Source: Gammaproteobacteria bacterium RIFCSPHIGHO2_12_FULL_35_23 (lineage in GTDB: Bacteria > Pseudomonadota > Gammaproteobacteria > UBA12402). Taken from it: a stretch of 64,000 nucleotides of DNA. The notes beneath the pieces are model-generated. The model was given only the letters and a program-made list of their open reading frames with translations, was not told the origin of the DNA and did no database searches. A program made the translations under genes and the position numbers. The stretch lies in assembly GCA_001801465.1 (NCBI GenBank), contig MGXT01000027.1, positions 1 to 64,000 of the forward strand, read 5' to 3'. Positions 9,252 to 18,499 of the stretch are shown here, one piece after another (within the stretch, counting starts at the first letter, position 1; each line of letters starts with the position of its first letter).

Positions 9252-10214
9252 ATGATGTTAAACCAAAAAACCATTTTTCATAGTCCTGATGCCGTACACC
9301 TATGGCATCAAGGTGATGATATTGCTATTTTAAGTTTTGAAAGCAAAGCTAATTGTGCTAGCCCAGCTGTTTTAGAAGGTATTCATCAAACCATTGCCGA
9401 AGTTGAAAAAAATTATCAAGCTCTGGTCATCTGGCAGCCTAATGATAAATTTTTTTGTGTAGGAGCAGATTTAGCAGCAGTCAGTCAATGGGTAAAAGAT
9501 ACAAATATTACAGCTATTTCTCAATATTTAACTAAATTTCAACAGACTTCCCTATTACTTCGCTATTGTAAAATTCCAGTAATTGCTGCAGTAAAGGGTT
9601 ATGCATTAGGTGGTGGCTGCGAACTGATAATGCATTGTGACCAAGTGATTGTCAGTCAAACAAGTCGTATTGGATTAGTTGAAGCAGCAATTGGGCTTGT
9701 TCCTTCTGGCTCAGGCACTAAAGAAATGATTGTCAGAGCTTGCAAAGACTCTAATCATGCAGTAACCCTCTTACAGCATTTTTTACAAATTTCACAAGGC
9801 TTAATTTCAAAAGATGCCGAACAAGCAAAAAGCTTTCATTATCTACGCCACTCAGATTTAATCATTGCTGAAGGAGTAGATATATTAGCTCAAGCCAAAC
9901 TACTAGCAAAAAAACTATCTACAAATTATTGTCCTCCACAAAAACTTACTATTCCTAAAATGGAAATGACACAAAAAGAAATTTTCATAAAAGCTTATCA
10001 ACAAAAAAATCCTCAAGCCTCAGAATATGATAATTTTATTTGCGAACAAATTTTAACTATCTTCTTCCCTTCTACTAAGGACAATAAGGCATTTTTCTCT
10101 GAAGAAGAGTTATTAACCTATGAATTAAATGCTTTTATGAATTTAGTCACAACACCTAAAACTATAGAACGCATCCAATATACTTTAAATACTGGAAAAC
10201 ATTTACATAATTAG
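9252..10214 (+). CDS. Enoyl-CoA hydratase-like protein (resembles the hydratase half of FadN-type fusions)
   Basis: About 320 residues; ATGs at 9252 and 9255 are both possible. Crotonase motifs are clear: 'DKFFCVGADLAAV' and 'AAVKGYALGGGCELIMHCDQVI', with both catalytic Glu positions present (GGGCEL and RIGLVEAAIG). The 'GLVEAAIGLVPSGSGTKEMIVRA' segment and the helical C-terminal tail (about 200-320) resemble the C-terminal hydratase domain of 3-hydroxyacyl-CoA dehydrogenase/hydratase fusions, but no dehydrogenase domain is attached or adjacent. It is the last gene of the operon. The exact acyl-CoA substrate is unknown. Confidence 0.78.
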   Translation: MMLNQKTIFHSPDAVHLWHQGDDIAILSFESKANCASPAVLEGIHQTIAEVEKNYQALVIWQPNDKFFCVGADLAAVSQWVKDTNITAISQYLTKFQQTSLLLRYCKIPVIAAVKGYALGGGCELIMHCDQVIVSQTSRIGLVEAAIGLVPSGSGTKEMIVRACKDSNHAVTLLQHFLQISQGLISKDAEQAKSFHYLRHSDLIIAEGVDILAQAKLLAKKLSTNYCPPQKLTIPKMEMTQKEIFIKAYQQKNPQASEYDNFICEQILTIFFPSTKDNKAFFSEEELLTYELNAFMNLVTTPKTIERIQYTLNTGKHLHN

Positions 10215-10245
10215 TTTTATAGAACACTTATTTATGTTGACTAAA

Positions 10246-11754
10246 TTAATGGCGTGCTAAATAGCGTTTAATTATAAACAATAACCCTATATTAATGACA
10301 ATTAAGAATGATGCTACCCACATCACCCAATGAAAAGCATAGAGAAAAGCGTTACTTGCTAATATCAAAAAGATATTAGCCCTTGCTCCAAAAACATCTA
10401 TTAAGCTATTTAAAGGACGAGCACCATGCGCTGCTAACAATAGCTGATGTTGTTGTATAGCAGTAAGCATCCAATGCTGAGTAACAATACTATTAACAAT
10501 ATACTGTGCAGAAATGCCAGTAATTACCACACCTGTTAAAGCAATAAATACAGCAGATCCTAAAAAGCCTAAAGTATAATAAACGCCCGTACCACTACCC
10601 AAACGATCTTCAGGTAAAGCATGAATTGCTAAAGTGGTCATATTAGCTCCTGTTGCCATATTTAAGCCAACAAAAACTAAGGGAGGAATTAATAGCCATA
10701 ATTTTTGAGAAACTCCCATGAAGCCAAACCATAAACAACCAACCAATAAACAAAATAAGCCGACTAAAATCAACCAAAATACACCATAACGATCAGCTAG
10801 GCCTCCAGCAAACATGGATAACACCCCATAAACCAAAGTCATAGTTAATAAAATATTCCCAGCAGCAATAGAAGAAAAACTTGAAATATTGATTAAATAA
10901 ATTCCCAAAATAAATAAAAAGATATAAACAATACCTTGGGTACAAAAACGCATAATGCAGATAATAGTAAAAATGTGATCTTCTTTAAGAATTTTCAAAT
11001 CTAAAATAGGATGAATTTGTCTTAATTCATACCAATAAAAGCAACCTAAGAACAATATGACTAACATTAATAATACCCAAAAAATAGCGCTATTAAATCC
11101 CCAATGATTCAATTGATTAAAAAGAGTTATAAGTAAAATTAAACTGACTGTTAACAGTAAGATTCCAACGTAATCAATTTTGTGAAGCTTAATAGTACCC
11201 TTAGGAATTAGTAGCGCAGCTAAAATAAAACTAAATAAACAAATTGGAACATTTAACCAAAATAACCAAGACCAATTTAAATAATGTAAAACTATTCCAC
11301 CTAAAACAGGTCCAATCGCTATAGATAAACCGCTAATTGAACTCATTAATCCAATAATTAAACCTTTATACTTATCTGCAAAGAGATTTTTGGCAATGGT
11401 CATAGACATTGGTAAGCTAAAAGCAAATCCAATACCTTGAATAAAGCGTTCGATCGTAATGACCAATACACTATCGGCAAAACCTATTGCTAAAGTGGAT
11501 ATCATAAAAATAAAGGTACCTAATAATAAGGCATATTTATGAGTAATAATGTCGCCAATACTACCAGCAGGGATCATTAATGACGCCGCTGCTAATAAAT
11601 AAATAGTTATAATCCATTGTACCCCTGTTAAACTAGTATTAAGACTTTGAGCAATCGCAGGCAATCCTAAATTGACAATACTAATATCTAATGAACCAGC
11701 AAAATTCATTAATGCTACAGCAAAAAAAATAAAATAACGGTTTATAGGTACCAT
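10246..11754 (-). CDS. MFS transporter, DHA2 (EmrB/QacA) family
   Basis: About 502 residues with some 14 hydrophobic segments, the topology of the DHA2 drug:H+ antiporter family. The N-terminus 'FAGSLDISIVNLGLPAIAQSL' contains the TM1 LDxxIVNxALP-type signature and is followed by 'WIITIYLLAAASLMIPAGSIGDI', the motif A region. An in-frame TTG 12 bases upstream (11766) was not chosen because the ATG at 11754 is the better codon and neither has a strong SD. It is convergent with the adc operon and divergent from the cupin gene. The exported substrate is unknown. Confidence 0.85.
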   Translation of the reverse strand: MVPINRYFIFFAVALMNFAGSLDISIVNLGLPAIAQSLNTSLTGVQWIITIYLLAAASLMIPAGSIGDIITHKYALLLGTFIFMISTLAIGFADSVLVITIERFIQGIGFAFSLPMSMTIAKNLFADKYKGLIIGLMSSISGLSIAIGPVLGGIVLHYLNWSWLFWLNVPICLFSFILAALLIPKGTIKLHKIDYVGILLLTVSLILLITLFNQLNHWGFNSAIFWVLLMLVILFLGCFYWYELRQIHPILDLKILKEDHIFTIICIMRFCTQGIVYIFLFILGIYLINISSFSSIAAGNILLTMTLVYGVLSMFAGGLADRYGVFWLILVGLFCLLVGCLWFGFMGVSQKLWLLIPPLVFVGLNMATGANMTTLAIHALPEDRLGSGTGVYYTLGFLGSAVFIALTGVVITGISAQYIVNSIVTQHWMLTAIQQHQLLLAAHGARPLNSLIDVFGARANIFLILASNAFLYAFHWVMWVASFLIVINIGLLFIIKRYLARH

Positions 11755-11849
11755 AAAATTGCTCAAAATAATATCGATTTATAATTAAAACGCATATTTA
11801 AAAAAATGTAAATGACTATTTAATGATGGTGATGTAGCCTTAAAAAATT

Positions 11850-11879
11850 TGGACATACCTTAATCTATACTAGTATAAT
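11850..11879 (+). promoter_or_regulatory. Sigma-70-like promoter for the cupin gene
   Basis: TGGACA (11850-11855) and a consensus TATAAT (11874-11879) are 18 bases apart, 34 bases before the cupin start. The -10 region overlaps a perfect 12-bp palindrome, TATACTAGTATA (11866-11877), which could be a regulator site. Confidence 0.5.
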
Positions 11880-11912
11880 TGTTTTAATTTCATTGGTCTC
11901 AAAGGAAAAAAC

Positions 11913-12368
11913 TTGCTTAATTTAGAAAACTTTTCTTTACACTACCCTACTATGCGTATAGGTCGTTTTGTTTTAAAAGCAGGTGAAAAAATTCCGCTTC
12001 ATATTCATGCAGGTCAATTTGGTTTAGCTTATTTACTTTCCGGAAAATGCAATATAAGTACCTATCTTGTTGCTGAAACTGGCCATGAATTTCATTTAAC
12101 ACTTGATAAAAAGCAAATATTAACTGCTCACACTTATTCCATCTTAACACCAAAAGTCAACGCGCATCAAATTGAAGTAATTGAAGAATGCGTTTTTTTA
12201 GATATTTTTGCACCAGGTAAAGCTGAAGGTAAGCTGTCAGATTTTTTAGAAATAATTCAAGAAAAGAAAAATGGCGCCCAGCTTGTTGCGAGGAAAATTC
12301 CCTTGGAAAAAGTAGTATTACCACAATCTTTATTAAATAATATTGATAATTACCTAGCAGTTGTCTAA
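11913..12368 (+). CDS. Cupin-domain protein
   Basis: 151 residues from a TTG start that is preceded by AAAGGA with 6-7 bases spacing. The cupin-1 motif is visible as 'GEKIPLHIHAGQFGLAYLLSGK' with paired histidines, and a second conserved stretch 'SILTPKVNAHQIEVIEECVFLDIFAPG' closes the barrel. The overall pattern is like the small thiol-dioxygenase / plant-cysteine-oxidase-like cupins, but I cannot assign an activity. It is divergent from the DHA2 transporter, so the two may share regulation. Confidence 0.65.
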   Translation: MLNLENFSLHYPTMRIGRFVLKAGEKIPLHIHAGQFGLAYLLSGKCNISTYLVAETGHEFHLTLDKKQILTAHTYSILTPKVNAHQIEVIEECVFLDIFAPGKAEGKLSDFLEIIQEKKNGAQLVARKIPLEKVVLPQSLLNNIDNYLAVV

Positions 12369-12509
12369 AAGTGTTGCCTAAATTTTAATCTTTTAACCTG
12401 TGTTTATATTTAATAACAATTTATTCAAAGAAATCAGCAATAACTGATATAATATTGTAGTAAATATCAATTATACTATCTGTTAACTACACAAATTAAT
12501 TTGATAAAT

Positions 12510-12749
12510 ATGAATAGATTTAATATAAATGACTCTCTACAAAAAGAAATTGAACAAGCAATTCATGATATCAGTACGCCTCTCGCCACAATTAAAATGG
12601 GTATTATTTTTGCAAGTAATTATTTACAAAACGAACAAGACAATAAATTAGATCCTAGTGATATTAAAAAAGCTCTGCACAATGCCTTAACTAGTACTGA
12701 AACTATTAGCAGTTTATTACGTGATCTGAGAACAAAAATTAATAAATAA
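12510..12749 (+). CDS. Small orphan DHp/H-box protein (histidine-kinase dimerisation-like, no ATPase domain)
   Basis: 79 residues from ATG 12510 (a TTG at 12501 is in frame). Residues 17-27, AIHDISTPLAT, match the H-box of histidine kinases with His at residue 19, and the remainder is predicted helical. That gives a two-helix DHp-like hairpin with nothing else: no HATPase, receiver or membrane segment. The neighbouring convergent kinase has AHDIRSPLAAF at its own H-box. An extended -10 (TGATATAAT, to 12453) lies about 57 bases upstream. Function unknown: a phosphotransfer partner, a dimerisation inhibitor of a kinase, or a relic are all possible. Confidence 0.6.
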   Translation: MNRFNINDSLQKEIEQAIHDISTPLATIKMGIIFASNYLQNEQDNKLDPSDIKKALHNALTSTETISSLLRDLRTKINK

Positions 12750-12750
12750 A

Positions 12751-14895
12751 TTAAAATGGCGGATTTTTATCTATCACGGCTTTAAGCCATTCACAATGAG
12801 CAAATTTTTCTTTACTTTCACCTGTACAAAGGAATAAATTCTTAAATCCAACCTCTGCTAGTAACTTTGCAAACTCTTCACCTTTGATGTATTTATCAAC
12901 ATTCGAATCTATATAAATAAAAGTATTTTTAGGGTAAAAGAAAATTTTTAATCTTGCTTCTGCAATTGAAAGAAAATATTCAAACGAAAGTTGTTTAAAT
13001 TTGGCTGTCAATTCCCAGGTTTCACATAACAGTTTGCTATCGTCAATTAAAATATACTGTGGACTTTGAGTTACTATTTTTATATTTACATAAGAGGCAA
13101 AATTCTTGGAAATTATCTTAATGCCTAATTTCTCAGCTTTTTCACTAATTGCATGCTCAGAATAATGGCTAGTTACCAAATAGCAGGGGCCTTTACTCAT
13201 TAACCGCTTAATTAAATCTATTCCATTTAGTTCATAGCCTATAAACTCATAATCTACTAAGAAAATAAGCTTTTGATCTTTTTCAAAATGATAAGTTAAA
13301 GCAATTTCTGGCTCATGAAAATTGAGTAACTGAATATTATTTTGCTGAAGAATGTTAGCAAATCTTTGCTTCCAAAGGTTATGAATTGAGCAGTCATCAT
13401 CAATAATTATAATAATTGAATCAGACGCTAAATAAATGCTGCTGGTGACCCATGAGGGTGGGGGGCAAACTGGCAAATAAAGCGTAACTGTAGTCCCAAC
13501 ATTAATAGTGGAATCAACAATTAAATCTCCTTGCCAATTTTCAAGATTCCTTTTAGCACTAGACAAGCCTATGCCAGAACCCTGCTTCTTGTTAGTCACT
13601 CCACCGATCAATATTTTTGGCAGCAGCTCTTTTGCTATACCACAACCATTATCTTTTATTATTATTTTAATCTTTCCAGATTCGTTTTCCTGAATGATTT
13701 CTATTTTGCCCTCTAAATCTACAGCTTCAATAGCATTATCAATTAAATTTGAGACTGTTTGTTTAAACAGGCTCTGATTAACTAATGCAAAATCACAATA
13801 AGAATCTTGATTACTATGATAGTTTATTTCATGGCGCCTAAATTGGGCTCGCTTTTCTGCTATAACTTCCGCCATTAATTCTGCTGGTTGTTCTATAGTT
13901 AAAGTTGTAGTAGGTATACTGTTCTTATGCTGAGTTAATAAATTATTAGCAATATCTTCAATCCGTTGAGTTGCTTTTCTAATTAACACCCGCTCGTTTT
14001 CAGGTAGGTTAACAATGCTTTTTAAATATTCTCTAAATGCAGCTAAAGGGCTCCTAATATCATGGGCAATTTGCGTAGCCAGCTCATATAAAGCCGCTTT
14101 TTTATCATACTTAATTCTTTGTTCAAACTCATCCCTAAGTTTATGTAATAAATTATCAACAGCTGCTTGAATTTCGTTTATCTCTTCTGGTGCCTGTTTA
14201 ATAAGGCCAATATTAACTGTTTTATCAACTGGGGTTTGGGAAACAATTGAGATCTTTTCTTTTAAGATAAGCAAAGGTCTTATTAATTTATTATTGAAAA
14301 TCATTCTTATCCAGAAAATAGTCAAAAAGATGGTTATAAAAGAGATTAAAATTAAGGTTATAAAATAGCTAGTATAAAATAACGGCGTATGATAACTATC
14401 CAGACCGATGATAATACCTAGTTTAATAGGCTTATTAACCACTCTAAACAAGGTGTGCTTACCAATAATAGGCTCGCAAAAAACTCGATAAGCTTTACCT
14501 TTAAACTCAATTTTCTTTAAAATAATTTGTTTACAATTTGCTGTTACTACGCCTTCTTTAAAGAGCGAATTAATACTATTTGCTAAACTATAATCTTTTA
14601 ATAGTACATTACTATCATTACTAATGACTGCGAGATATTGATTATCATCAGAGGCCCAGGCAAGTGTTTGCAGCGTTTGTCCTGTATCAGAAATAGCAAG
14701 CGAAGGAGCAACCAACTTGGCAACTGTTTCTAAAATTTTTATAAAATTTTTACTGACTTCACTTTGTACATTTTTATAATTAAAATAAAGAGAAATTAGA
14801 AACACAATAATAAATACGCTCGTCCCAGAAATCACAACTGAACGACGAATTAAATTGGTAATACTTTGACTCTTAGTCTTTATTGGTTTATCCAC
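12751..14895 (-). CDS. Hybrid sensor histidine kinase with two C-terminal receiver domains
   Basis: 714 residues. Order: TM1 (about 18-38), periplasmic sensor (40-172), TM2 (173-196), HAMP (197-260), HisKA with His278 in AHDIRSPLAA, HATPase with N-box LIDNAIE (384-390), D-box DNGCGI (415-420) and GSGIGLS (439-445). Receiver 1 (about 493-607) has an acidic pocket DDD at 499-501, phosphoacceptor Asp548, Thr575 and Lys597. Receiver 2 (about 613-714) has Asp-Asp at 618-619 and Asp663, but its conserved Lys is not obvious. GTG start overlapping the upstream solute-binding-protein gene by 16 bases, implying translational coupling. No separate response regulator is adjacent, so output probably flows through the receivers or an unlinked partner. 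Confidence 0.85.
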   Translation of the reverse strand: MDKPIKTKSQSITNLIRRSVVISGTSVFIIVFLISLYFNYKNVQSEVSKNFIKILETVAKLVAPSLAISDTGQTLQTLAWASDDNQYLAVISNDSNVLLKDYSLANSINSLFKEGVVTANCKQIILKKIEFKGKAYRVFCEPIIGKHTLFRVVNKPIKLGIIIGLDSYHTPLFYTSYFITLILISFITIFLTIFWIRMIFNNKLIRPLLILKEKISIVSQTPVDKTVNIGLIKQAPEEINEIQAAVDNLLHKLRDEFEQRIKYDKKAALYELATQIAHDIRSPLAAFREYLKSIVNLPENERVLIRKATQRIEDIANNLLTQHKNSIPTTTLTIEQPAELMAEVIAEKRAQFRRHEINYHSNQDSYCDFALVNQSLFKQTVSNLIDNAIEAVDLEGKIEIIQENESGKIKIIIKDNGCGIAKELLPKILIGGVTNKKQGSGIGLSSAKRNLENWQGDLIVDSTINVGTTVTLYLPVCPPPSWVTSSIYLASDSIIIIIDDDCSIHNLWKQRFANILQQNNIQLLNFHEPEIALTYHFEKDQKLIFLVDYEFIGYELNGIDLIKRLMSKGPCYLVTSHYSEHAISEKAEKLGIKIISKNFASYVNIKIVTQSPQYILIDDSKLLCETWELTAKFKQLSFEYFLSIAEARLKIFFYPKNTFIYIDSNVDKYIKGEEFAKLLAEVGFKNLFLCTGESKEKFAHCEWLKAVIDKNPPF

Positions 14896-16334
14896 CGTAC
14901 ATGCCCCAAATAATAATCATTAATTGAACCCTGGCCCATACCTGGTGTTTTTAATTTGTTGCTTATAAAAACTCTTTCATTAGGAATAGTTAAAACCGGC
15001 AATATTAAGCACTGGTTATTAATTTTATTAATAATATTTCGATAATCTACCACTCTTTCTTGGATATCTTGAATATCTTGACTTGCTTCAATTTGTTTAG
15101 CAAATTGATCATCGTATATCCCAGAAAAATTAATGTATTTCTCTGAAAATAATAAGATAAATTCATAGGCATCTAGATAATTTGATTTCAAATCAAATGC
15201 AAAAAAATCACAATTACTTCTTGCAAAGGTAATACCAAACTGCTGATCATTAGTAATCGTATTAATTTGTACATTAGGAAACTGCTCTTTAAGAGCAGCA
15301 ACAAATGCTGACCTATATTGCTCAGGAATAGCAACCGTTAAATAAGCAATACAGACTTTATTTAATTTAGGCGGTACTACCTTACTATATTTATTTCTTA
15401 TATTCTGTATAAAGGTAGCATTTGGATCATACCCTAAAATACCAGAAGGAATAAAGTCATTAGCAGGTTTCGCAATGTTTCCATAACTTTGCAATACTTT
15501 TTGAGTATCAAAATGAGCTAAAAAGCTACATCTAGCTGATAAACTTTGCCAAGGCTGTTTAGTCGCATTAATGCCTATATAAATCTGGCTAGGGTCAAAA
15601 ATATCTATCCTTTGAAATCCCTTTAAGGACTCAGGAGATCCATCGACCGCCATATCAATAATACTATAATTACTCACCTCAGATTGATTAATTTCATTAT
15701 TAGCAATAAGAAAAAACTTAACAGGGATATCATCTGGGTTATTCGGTTTAATAAAAATATACCCTGGGGTATTTTGGGTAACATAATATCCTCCACAACC
15801 CATAGGATATTTCCACAAAGAAGAATCTTGCTCAGCTTTTTCTATAAAAGATTTTTTAAAAATGGAATAGTTAGGCGAAGCTAGCACTTTCAAAAACTCC
15901 GGTGTTGGTTTTGATAAAGTAAAAATTAGCTCTTGATTATTCACCACCTCTATATTTTTTATCCATGAAAAAATATTCAATAGAACCTGACGAGATTGTC
16001 GTAAAAAATCAAAAGAAGCTGCCACATCTTCTGCGGTAACAGGTGAACCATCTTGAAAATGACTCTTATTATTTAATATAACTTCAATTTTATCCGTGGA
16101 AATGTATTGAATAGACTTCGCAGCCTCTAGCTCTGAAGCCCCTCCTTTAAACCTTACCAACTGACAATTAATTTGTCTTGATACCCATAATGCTGATCTA
16201 TCTTGTACCCCTGTTGGATTCAATGATAATGTAGCTGCATGGAGAGGAATATTTAAAACATTATCTGCCAGCCCCACTCCCAAACAGCTAACTAGCAAAC
16301 TTAAAATTAACCCTACTTTTAAAATTTTTTCCAT
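14880..16334 (-). CDS. Periplasmic oligopeptide-type solute-binding protein (SBP family 5)
   Basis: 484 residues with a signal peptide (hydrophobic core LILSLLVSCLGVGLA, likely cleavage before DNVL). Family-5 features: 'LHAATLSLNPTGVQDRSALWVSRQINCQLVRF' near the N-terminus and the signature 'NNKSHFQDGSPVTAEDVAASFDFLR'. Family members bind peptides, nickel-chelates or similar ligands for ABC import, but no permease or ATPase genes are adjacent. Its 5' end overlaps the acyltransferase by 16 bases and its 3' end overlaps the histidine kinase by 16 bases. A role as ligand receptor presenting a signal to that kinase is a reasonable inference, not shown. Confidence 0.78.
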   Translation of the reverse strand: MEKILKVGLILSLLVSCLGVGLADNVLNIPLHAATLSLNPTGVQDRSALWVSRQINCQLVRFKGGASELEAAKSIQYISTDKIEVILNNKSHFQDGSPVTAEDVAASFDFLRQSRQVLLNIFSWIKNIEVVNNQELIFTLSKPTPEFLKVLASPNYSIFKKSFIEKAEQDSSLWKYPMGCGGYYVTQNTPGYIFIKPNNPDDIPVKFFLIANNEINQSEVSNYSIIDMAVDGSPESLKGFQRIDIFDPSQIYIGINATKQPWQSLSARCSFLAHFDTQKVLQSYGNIAKPANDFIPSGILGYDPNATFIQNIRNKYSKVVPPKLNKVCIAYLTVAIPEQYRSAFVAALKEQFPNVQINTITNDQQFGITFARSNCDFFAFDLKSNYLDAYEFILLFSEKYINFSGIYDDQFAKQIEASQDIQDIQERVVDYRNIINKINNQCLILPVLTIPNERVFISNKLKTPGMGQGSINDYYLGHVRWINQ

Positions 16335-17128
16335 ACAATGCCTTCTTTAATAACCTTAGCCGGATTACCCGCTACGATGGTATTAGGAGGTACCTCTTTT
16401 GTTACTACTGAATTAGGTGCTATCATTGATCCACTACCAACTCTGACGCCTTTTAAAATAGTAACATTAAACCCTGTCCAAACATTATCTTCAATAACGA
16501 TGGGATCTGAGGCACCTCCATAGCTATTCTTATCATCACCTATAGCATTTTGGTCTTGATAAATAGGATGACCATCATAATCCATAATATAGCAATCAAA
16601 CCCTATCATTACACCGCTACCAATTACTAAACTACTTTTGGTATTCACCAAAGTATTATGTCCAATATAACTATTCATACCTATCGTTAAGCTCTGATTC
16701 GGCCAAATGCTAATATAACAACCTGGTGTAATCATGCTATTGGGCTCACAGATTAACCGTGAATTTTCTTGCAAACGTAAGCGAGTACATTGTCTTGCTG
16801 GATGATTTAAAAAACGCCAGTAGGGAGGCAATCCAATATTAGCTGCCTTGAGATAGAAAGGATTCACTGCATGCCCTAAAGCAACTTGTTTAGTATTATT
16901 TTTTAAATAAATGGCGGCTCTAGCTTCAATTTGTATATCAACCTGGCTACCTATAATTAAAGGATAAGAATCTTCCCTATAGACATTGCCCTTAAGTGCT
17001 TGATAATAACCTCGCCATAATCCTAAATATGATTTTAAACGATATTTAGTATCCAATAGCACGATTTTACCGTTTTGGGGAAGTAGTCTGTTTTTAAACT
17101 CAAAACATTGGTTAGCAACTGTTTTCAT
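16319..17128 (-). CDS. Left-handed beta-helix (hexapeptide-repeat) acyltransferase
   Basis: 269 residues. After about 130 residues of unassigned N-terminal sequence there is a run of hexapeptide repeats and the conserved end 'GFNVTILKGVRVGSGSMIAPNSVVTKEVPPNTIVAGNPAKVIKEG', typical of LacA/maltose- and Wcx-type acetyltransferases. A catalytic-type His lies in 'IMDYDGHPIY'. Such enzymes transfer acetyl or other acyl groups from acyl-CoA to sugars or small molecules in the cytoplasm. Overlaps its upstream neighbour (4 bases, ATGA) and downstream neighbour (16 bases). The acceptor is unknown; position beside an exporter suggests modification of an exported compound. Confidence 0.8.
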   Translation of the reverse strand: MKTVANQCFEFKNRLLPQNGKIVLLDTKYRLKSYLGLWRGYYQALKGNVYREDSYPLIIGSQVDIQIEARAAIYLKNNTKQVALGHAVNPFYLKAANIGLPPYWRFLNHPARQCTRLRLQENSRLICEPNSMITPGCYISIWPNQSLTIGMNSYIGHNTLVNTKSSLVIGSGVMIGFDCYIMDYDGHPIYQDQNAIGDDKNSYGGASDPIVIEDNVWTGFNVTILKGVRVGSGSMIAPNSVVTKEVPPNTIVAGNPAKVIKEGIVWKKF

Positions 17129-18480
17129 AAAGAAGTCCTTGCAGTTAATTTTCTTAGCGCAAACAAATTACTTAAAAAATAAGTGCTCGTAAATAATAAA
17201 ATAACCACCCCAACCTTAAACGGGGTTGCTTGATGTAACTCAATTAATATCTGCGTCCCACCCACATTTACTAATAGCTCAGCCAAAAAAAAGTTTCTAA
17301 CAATTATAGAATTTTTTTTCATAGCTCGAATTGGAACTGCTAAAGCATTACCATACTGACCAATTAAACAAGCTAAAAAGAATAATACTAACAAAATAAT
17401 CAAATTTGATGAAACTTGAAAATTATACACCAGCTGAATTAACTGAGATGAAAAACAAGCAGCAATAAACAATAATATTGTGGAAGGTATTAAACCTAAG
17501 TAAATTAAAGTTTGTAACCAAAGTTTATGGCTAGTTCCTGCTTTTTTAGAAAAAGCCTCAGCCGCATCATTTAAAGCAAGCTGGGTAGTAATTAATAAAG
17601 GTAGACATAAAAGATAAGAGACATGTAAAGCAAGTTGATAAACGGCCAAGGTGCTTTGTACAGAGTTTACCATGTTTAATTGAAAAGCATAAATGATAGG
17701 ACTCACACTACGAATTAACGCCACGCCTGTTTCATTCGACCATATTTTCCCTATCTCAACAAGATTAACCTTACCACGCCCAGTGGCTTTAAGATAAACA
17801 AACAAGGCTGCCAAAAGTGAAACCACCAATAATAGTATCGTATTGCTGTAGGCAAATAGCATTAACGGTGAGCGAACGGAATCTATTATTAAAAATGGAA
17901 AATGGCTGTTAACAAACAAGGCGAGCATCCCCGTACTTATACTACCTACTAATAAAATAACAGCAAGTAGCATGTTTTTGGGTGTTTGGTTGGTGGCAAT
18001 TAACATACCTGATAAGCCGCCATATAAAGTTTGAATATAAACAATCAACAAACCTATTCTTAAATAAGCCAAAGCTACTTGTCGATAAGCTGGCAAAATC
18101 TGATAAAAAGCAAGTACCCTATTAAGCCAAGGATAAACCAACAATAAGATTATCCCCACTATGATTGCTGGTAGTATTAAATGAATAAAAAAAATGGTTT
18201 TTTGTTTATCATTATATTCATTACGCTTCCAAAAAATAAGACTGCTAATTGCTGTGGCCATTCCAGCAAATTGACCAAAAGTAATCAATGTATATTGAAT
18301 ACTATTAATTAATAAAGCTTCATGACCTAAATGAACAATATAACGATTAATAAAAATATAATATAAGCGTTGCATCAATTGGGAGGCTAATAAAGGTAAC
18401 ATGGCATAAAAAACGGTTGGTAGTTGTTTTGCAGGGCTAAGCCTTGCTTTCCAAATATTGAGATCAGTGTATTGGGGCAT
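17125..18480 (-). CDS. MATE-family-like transporter
   Basis: 451 residues with about 12 hydrophobic helices and MATE-like organisation (two six-helix halves; 'PLLASQLMQRLYYIFINRYIV' at helix 1). The frame is open to 18603, but that region lies within the upstream hydrolase. The ATG at 18480 (MPQYTDLNIWK) has AGGA 6 bases upstream and leaves 19 bases to the hydrolase stop, so I use it. MATE proteins export cationic drugs or metabolites using Na+ or H+ gradients. It is more divergent than the stand-alone MATE pump at 23235-24590. Part of the six-gene operon. Confidence 0.75.
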   Translation of the reverse strand: MPQYTDLNIWKARLSPAKQLPTVFYAMLPLLASQLMQRLYYIFINRYIVHLGHEALLINSIQYTLITFGQFAGMATAISSLIFWKRNEYNDKQKTIFFIHLILPAIIVGIILLLVYPWLNRVLAFYQILPAYRQVALAYLRIGLLIVYIQTLYGGLSGMLIATNQTPKNMLLAVILLVGSISTGMLALFVNSHFPFLIIDSVRSPLMLFAYSNTILLLVVSLLAALFVYLKATGRGKVNLVEIGKIWSNETGVALIRSVSPIIYAFQLNMVNSVQSTLAVYQLALHVSYLLCLPLLITTQLALNDAAEAFSKKAGTSHKLWLQTLIYLGLIPSTILLFIAACFSSQLIQLVYNFQVSSNLIILLVLFFLACLIGQYGNALAVPIRAMKKNSIIVRNFFLAELLVNVGGTQILIELHQATPFKVGVVILLFTSTYFLSNLFALRKLTARTSL

Positions 18481-18499
18481 GTGAATCCTACTATACAGT

